Positions 59,913 to 64,000 of a DNA stretch of 64,000 bases are shown here, one piece after another (the stretch's first letter is position 1; each line of letters starts with the position of its first letter). The notes under the pieces are model-generated. The model searched no databases. It saw only the letters and a list, made by a program, of their open reading frames with translations, and was not told the origin of the DNA. The stretch comes from Bacillus sp. V5-8f. GTDB lineage: Bacteria; Bacillota; Bacilli; Bacillales; DSM-1321. Position numbers and translations under genes: made by a program. The stretch lies in NCBI RefSeq assembly GCF_002863565.1, contig NZ_PGUW01000001.1, forward strand, positions 124,001-188,000. The letters are read 5' to 3'.

Positions 59913-61511
59913 TTAGTTTAAAGTTGTTTCCGCGAAGGACTGTGTACCTTTTGGATGCGGAACGAACCCTTTAATTTTGCTAGAACCGGCTAATTGCGGT
60001 TTAGAGTGTACAAGCGGAACCCATGGTGCGTCTTCGTGAATGATCTGCTGCGCTTTTTTGTATAGTTCATTGCGTTTTGCTTCATCGGAAGTCGTTTGTG
60101 CTTCAATTAGTAGCGTATGGACTTCTTCATTGTTGTAACGTGAATAGTTGTTGGAACCGATTGAATCTTTATCAAGCAATGTGTAAAGGAAGTTATCGGC
60201 ATCTCCATTATCTCCAGTCCATCCTAGCATGTACATAGGTGCTTCCCCGGCCTGGACTTTTTCTAGGTATGGACCCCATTCATGGGTAACGATTTTTGCT
60301 TCAATGCCAACCTCTTTAAAGCTTGCCTGAAGTGCTTCAGCCACTTTTTGTCCGTTCGGCATGTAAGGACGCGGAACAGGCATAGCCCACAGTTCCATCT
60401 CAAATCCATTTTCGTATCCGGCTTTTTTCAGCAATTCTTTTGCTTTTTCCACATTGTACTCATATTCCGGAGTGCTGTCATCGTATCCGCCAATGGATGG
60501 AGGCATTGGGTTTTTCGCAGGTTCTGCTGTGCCTTCATAGAAATTGCTGATGATTTCTTCCTTGTTTACCAAGTGGTTGATCGCCTGGCGCACTTCTTTC
60601 TTATCAAATGGTGCTTTTTCTACGTTAAAGCCAACATAGCCAACGTTCATGGAAGGACGTTCAAATAGCTGTAGGTCGCCGTTTTCCTTCACCTTGCCCA
60701 TATCGCTTGGGTTCAAACCGTCCATAAGGTCGATTTCACCCTTGATTACTGCATTCAAACGTGCAGAGTTATCCTTGATAACCTTGAATGTAACACCATC
60801 AAGCTTTGGAAGTTCCTTGTTCCAATAGTCCTCATTCTTTACAACTTCGATTGTATCTCCTGCTTTCCAGGATTTGAACTTAAACGGACCGGTACCGACA
60901 GGGTTCTTCCCGAAATCCTTAGAATCAAACTTTGAAGGGCTTGCAATGGCAAACGGGCTCATCGCAAGGTTCTTTAGGAAAGGTGCCTGCGGACGCGCCA
61001 ATGTAAATTCAACTGTTTTGGCGTCAACAGCCTTTACCTCTTTGATAATATGTCCTTCGTCTCCTTCAAACCCGCCAAACATGGAAGCATAATAAGCAAA
61101 TTTTGCTTCATCCTTGCTCCTTGCCCAACGCTGGAAGTTCTTTACTACAGCGTCTGCATTGAAATCTTCACCATCATGGAATTTAACACCTTCACGTAAA
61201 TGGAATGTATATTTTAATCCATCAGGAGAAATATCCCACTTTTCTGCAAGGGCTGGTACAATTTCAGTGCTGTCTTTTTCAAAGTCTACAAGTGTTTCAA
61301 AAATTTGCTCTGTAACAATGAAAGACTCACCATCCGTTACGATTGCCGGATCAAGCGATACCGCATCTCCGCCTTTACCATAAATAAGTACTCCTCCACC
61401 ATCTTTGCCGCCATTGCCGCTGCTTCCTTTTTCGGAAGAGCCCGAACAACCGGCTAAAAACAGAGAAAGAACAAGTACACTGCTTAATAACAGCCATAAT
61501 GACTTCTTCAT
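59913..61511 (-). CDS. appA: Oligopeptide-binding lipoprotein AppA
   Basis: This 532-residue extracytoplasmic solute-binding protein of family 5 has a lipobox (SLFLAGCSGSSEKGSSG). DAVSLDPAIVTDGESF, KYTFHLREGVKFHDGEDF and SPFAIASPSKF follow, and the family's C-terminal segment is LVHSKPQLAGSSKIKGFVPHP. It delivers peptides to AppBC. TATTGGAGGTC precedes the ATG. Central gene of the operon. Confidence 0.93.
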   Translation of the reverse strand: MKKSLWLLLSSVLVLSLFLAGCSGSSEKGSSGNGGKDGGGVLIYGKGGDAVSLDPAIVTDGESFIVTEQIFETLVDFEKDSTEIVPALAEKWDISPDGLKYTFHLREGVKFHDGEDFNADAVVKNFQRWARSKDEAKFAYYASMFGGFEGDEGHIIKEVKAVDAKTVEFTLARPQAPFLKNLAMSPFAIASPSKFDSKDFGKNPVGTGPFKFKSWKAGDTIEVVKNEDYWNKELPKLDGVTFKVIKDNSARLNAVIKGEIDLMDGLNPSDMGKVKENGDLQLFERPSMNVGYVGFNVEKAPFDKKEVRQAINHLVNKEEIISNFYEGTAEPAKNPMPPSIGGYDDSTPEYEYNVEKAKELLKKAGYENGFEMELWAMPVPRPYMPNGQKVAEALQASFKEVGIEAKIVTHEWGPYLEKVQAGEAPMYMLGWTGDNGDADNFLYTLLDKDSIGSNNYSRYNNEEVHTLLIEAQTTSDEAKRNELYKKAQQIIHEDAPWVPLVHSKPQLAGSSKIKGFVPHPKGTQSFAETTLN

Positions 61512-61567
61512 GTTTTATGACCTCCAATATTTTGTTTAAAATTATGCCTATTTATTTGTACGCCCTA

Positions 61568-62536
61568 TCACTCATAAAGATGACAGGCTACGTAGTGGCC
61601 TTGTTCCATTTCTTTCAGTTGCGGCTTCACCGCTGCACAAGTATCCATTGCCTTCGGGCACCTTGTGTGAAAAGGGCAGCCTTTTGGCGGATTTGATGGG
61701 CTTGGCACATCACCTTGCAAAATGATCCTTTCCTGACGATGTTCTACATCAGGTATCGGCACCGCCGATAAAAGAGCCTGTGTATACGGATGCATTGGAT
61801 TTTCGTAGAGCTGTTCACTGTCGGAAAGCTCGACGATATTTCCAAGGTACATTACGCCAACACGGTCGCTTATATGGCGCACAACGCCAAGGTCATGAGC
61901 GATGAACAGATAGGTAAGCCCGTACTCTTTTTGCAGGTCCTGCATAAGGTTTAACACCTGCGATTGGATTGATACGTCCAGTGCAGAAACCGGTTCATCA
62001 GCAATAATCAGCTTCGGATTCACAGCAAGGGCCCGGGCGATGCCGATCCGCTGGCGCTGACCGCCGCTGAATTGGTGAGGGTATCGCTTAGCGTGCCAGC
62101 TGCTTAAGCCGACCACTTCAAGAAGTTCCTTTACCCGTTTTTTACGTTCTGCCTTGTTTTTGACGCCATGGACGATCAAAGGCTCCTCAAGGATTTTTTC
62201 AATCGTATGGCGCGGATTGAGCGAAGCGAACGGGTCCTGGAACACCATTTGCATCTCGCGGCGCATCTTTCTCATTTCATCGTTTGAGAGCGATGTTATA
62301 TCTTTTCCTTCGAAGTGAATTTTACCGTCGCTTGGCTCCAAAAGCCTTAGCAGCATTCGCCCCGTCGTTGATTTACCACAGCCGCTCTCACCGACAAGCC
62401 CTAATGTTTCCCCTTTATTGATAAAGAATGAAACACCATCCACGGCTTTAACCGATCCGACCGTTTTTCCGAGCAGGCCGCCTTTTATCGGAAAATGTTT
62501 TTTCAAATTTTCTACCTTGACCAATGGCTCTGTCAT
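61568..62536 (-). CDS. appF: Oligopeptide ABC transporter ATP-binding protein AppF
   Basis: This 322-residue ATPase has Walker [10 protein letters not shown], signature [16 protein letters not shown], Walker B LIIADEP and the peptide-transporter C-terminal Cys motif [14 protein letters not shown]. The start codon overlaps the appD stop (ATGA), showing translational coupling. Confidence 0.95.
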   Translation of the reverse strand: MTEPLVKVENLKKHFPIKGGLLGKTVGSVKAVDGVSFFINKGETLGLVGESGCGKSTTGRMLLRLLEPSDGKIHFEGKDITSLSNDEMRKMRREMQMVFQDPFASLNPRHTIEKILEEPLIVHGVKNKAERKKRVKELLEVVGLSSWHAKRYPHQFSGGQRQRIGIARALAVNPKLIIADEPVSALDVSIQSQVLNLMQDLQKEYGLTYLFIAHDLGVVRHISDRVGVMYLGNIVELSDSEQLYENPMHPYTQALLSAVPIPDVEHRQERIILQGDVPSPSNPPKGCPFHTRCPKAMDTCAAVKPQLKEMEQGHYVACHLYE

Positions 62537-63522
62537 GCTTGTTTTCTCCTTTCCGGATCTTCATAGAGCCAGCATCTTACCTGCTGTCCATGATCGAAGG
62601 TGGAAAGGCCAGGGGTTTCGCTTAAACAGCGGTCCATAGCATGGGCACAGCGCGGGGCGAACTGGCAGCCAATTTGGAGTGATCCAGGCTTTGGCACGTT
62701 GCCCGGTATAGAGTATAAGCGTTCAACCTTTTTTCTCATGTCCGGTACGGATTGAATCAGGCCGATTGTATACGGATGCTTTGGGTTTTGGAAAATGGTT
62801 TTCACATCGCCTTCCTCCACCACTTTGCCCGCATACATGACAAGAACCCGCTCGCACATTTCTGCCACGACGCCAAGATCGTGCGTAATCATCATGATAG
62901 CGGTATCAGTCTCTTTATTTAGCTTCTTCATAAGCTCAAGGATTTGAGCCTGTATGGTTACATCCAGTGCCGTAGTCGGCTCGTCCGCAATCAACAGCTT
63001 CGGCTCGCAGATCATGGCCATCGCGATCATCACCCGCTGGCGCATTCCTCCCGAGAGCTGGTGCGGGTACTCCTTCACCAATTCCTCTGCCCGTGGTAGC
63101 CCCACAAGCTTCAGCATTTCCACAGCCCTTGCCATTGCGGTTTTTTTGTTCCATTTTCGATGGATTCTTAAGGATTCAATCAGCTGCTCTCCAATTGTAA
63201 AAACTGGATTCAAGCTTGTCATCGGTTCTTGAAAAATCATAGCTATGTCATTTCCGCGAATCTGCCGCATTCTAGCTTCAGTCGCATTCACAAGGTTTTC
63301 ACCTTTAAAAAGGATTTCTCCTTGTACTTTGCCTGTTGCAGTGGGTATAAGCCCCATGATCGATAGTGATGTAACACTCTTCCCGCATCCTGACTCCCCT
63401 ACGATTCCCAAAACTTCACCGGGTTTAATATGAAAGTCGATATGATTTACGACCGGTATTTGGCCGCCATCTGTCAGGAAGCTTGTCTCTAATCCCTTCA
63501 CATCAATAATTGGACTGCTCAT
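62533..63522 (-). CDS. appD: Oligopeptide ABC transporter ATP-binding protein AppD
   Basis: This 329-residue ATPase has Walker A GESGCGKS, signature [16 protein letters not shown], Walker [13 protein letters not shown] and the C-terminal [14 protein letters not shown]. It is first in the operon D-F-A-B-C, the order of B. subtilis app. I start at the ATG with AAGGAG eight bases upstream, not the GTG three codons before. Confidence 0.95.
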   Translation of the reverse strand: MSSPIIDVKGLETSFLTDGGQIPVVNHIDFHIKPGEVLGIVGESGCGKSVTSLSIMGLIPTATGKVQGEILFKGENLVNATEARMRQIRGNDIAMIFQEPMTSLNPVFTIGEQLIESLRIHRKWNKKTAMARAVEMLKLVGLPRAEELVKEYPHQLSGGMRQRVMIAMAMICEPKLLIADEPTTALDVTIQAQILELMKKLNKETDTAIMMITHDLGVVAEMCERVLVMYAGKVVEEGDVKTIFQNPKHPYTIGLIQSVPDMRKKVERLYSIPGNVPKPGSLQIGCQFAPRCAHAMDRCLSETPGLSTFDHGQQVRCWLYEDPERRKQA

Positions 63523-63570
63523 GGACCACACTCCTTTCTTGCTGGTAACTTTCTCTATAGGCCAACTTAG

Positions 63571-63599
63571 ATTATGCCATTTTCATCATATATTTACAA
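63571..63599 (-). promoter_or_regulatory. Sigma-A-type promoter of the app operon
   Basis: On the minus strand TTGTAA and CATAAT are separated by 17 bases, with an extended TGG before the -10. It lies about 50 bases upstream of the appD start. Confidence 0.7.
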
Positions 63600-63838
63600 C
63601 ATAATTTCTGAAAATTATATGAATAGAGAATCTTTTTTAAAGGGAGAACAGTCATAAAAAAAAGACCGCCGTGGGCAGCCAAAAGAGGAAATAGAGGTTA
63701 ATAACACTCTTCTCTGTTTATTGCGGAGGTTGTTGCGGGGAATATATAACGGGGTGCTTATTATTTTAAAGAGGCGTGTTTATATTTGGCTAAGCTAGCA
63801 TGATGCAGATATGAATAGGTTGAAAATAATTTTGTTGT

Positions 63839-64000
63839 TTAGAGTATCGGATGACCCTGCGCCCTTCCAGCAATAATGCATGTTTTTTGCCTTCGCTGGT
63901 CCATCCGCTTTTCCAGGCTGGCCATCCTTTTGAGGAGTGAGTCATTGTTTTTTTTGAGGTACTTGTATTGTGATTCCAGGCGGGCAAGAATAATCTCCAA
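63839..64000 (-). CDS. Coiled-coil protein, C-terminal part (cut by window edge)
   Basis: A minus-strand frame enters from the right edge and ends at 63839. Its 53 visible residues (LEIILARLESQYKYLKKNND..., then LLKRMASLEKRMDQRR) show heptad-spaced leucines and methionines, followed by a short basic end. The true start may lie beyond the window, although the first visible codon is a TTG. Family not recognised. Confidence 0.5.
   Translation of the reverse strand: MEIILARLESQYKYLKKNNDSLLKRMASLEKRMDQRRQKTCIIAGRAQGHPIL

Overview
The window is about 64 kb of an aerobic, spore-forming member of the Bacillaceae. Evidence for this: GC around 40%, strong AGGAGG-type ribosome binding sites with frequent TTG and GTG starts, a complete GerA/GerC/GerB germinant receptor, a CotJC-like manganese catalase, an appDFABC-type oligopeptide transporter, YocH-, YwqA/YwqB-, YndM- and YkvA-like proteins, and c-di-GMP-I riboswitches. 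No rRNA, tRNA, CRISPR array, prophage or intact transposase gene was seen. Genus is not certain (Mesobacillus, Neobacillus or Cytobacillus-like).

Layout. 1-15 kb: the end of a sensor kinase, a stand-alone DnaB/DnaD C-terminal domain protein, a decayed acyltransferase, a cell-wall amidase, a large secreted subtilase, an acetamidase/formamidase, a secreted thrombospondin-type-3/YusW-like protein and a chemoreceptor. Three good c-di-GMP-I riboswitches, and perhaps a fourth divergent one, lie in this part in front of small or secreted proteins. 15-36 kb: secreted peptidases (M14, M30), a run of envelope genes (lysozyme-like, LCP, VanW, LysM-3D, NlpC/P60, class B PBP), the ger operon, a soluble chemoreceptor and a small sigma factor. 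36-49 kb: small spore-type or Cys-rich proteins, two MFS transporters, a bacterial phospholipase A2-like protein, signal peptidase I, a DUF2157/GDYXXLXY pair, an internally deleted Mn catalase and a CorA-like membrane protein. 49-51.5 kb: a PlcR/PapR-like (RNPP) peptide quorum-sensing cassette. 51.6-56.3 kb: the ywqB-ywqA SWIM/SNF2 pair. 57.7-63.6 kb: an appDFABC operon.

Two things stand out. First, the RNPP cassette: a 304-residue HTH/TPR regulator diverges from a 42-residue pre-peptide that carries the same nonapeptide, GTKELPTQF, twice, and a 17-bp box (TATAACTATAGGAATAT) recurs at four promoter-side positions in only 1.4 kb. Second, the window holds about sixteen copies or fragments of a 52-bp palindromic REP-like element (GGGGTCAGTCCCCC ... 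GGGGGACTGACCCC). They lie against gene ends, supply the last codons and the stop codon of at least two genes, and in one case sit inside a riboswitch-controlled leader. Two further short repeat families, a 52-bp tandem unit at three loci and the palindrome TTAATCAATCGTTTGATTAA at five sites, are also shared between unrelated intergenic regions.

All product names come from reading the translated sequence and recalling family motifs. No database search was run.
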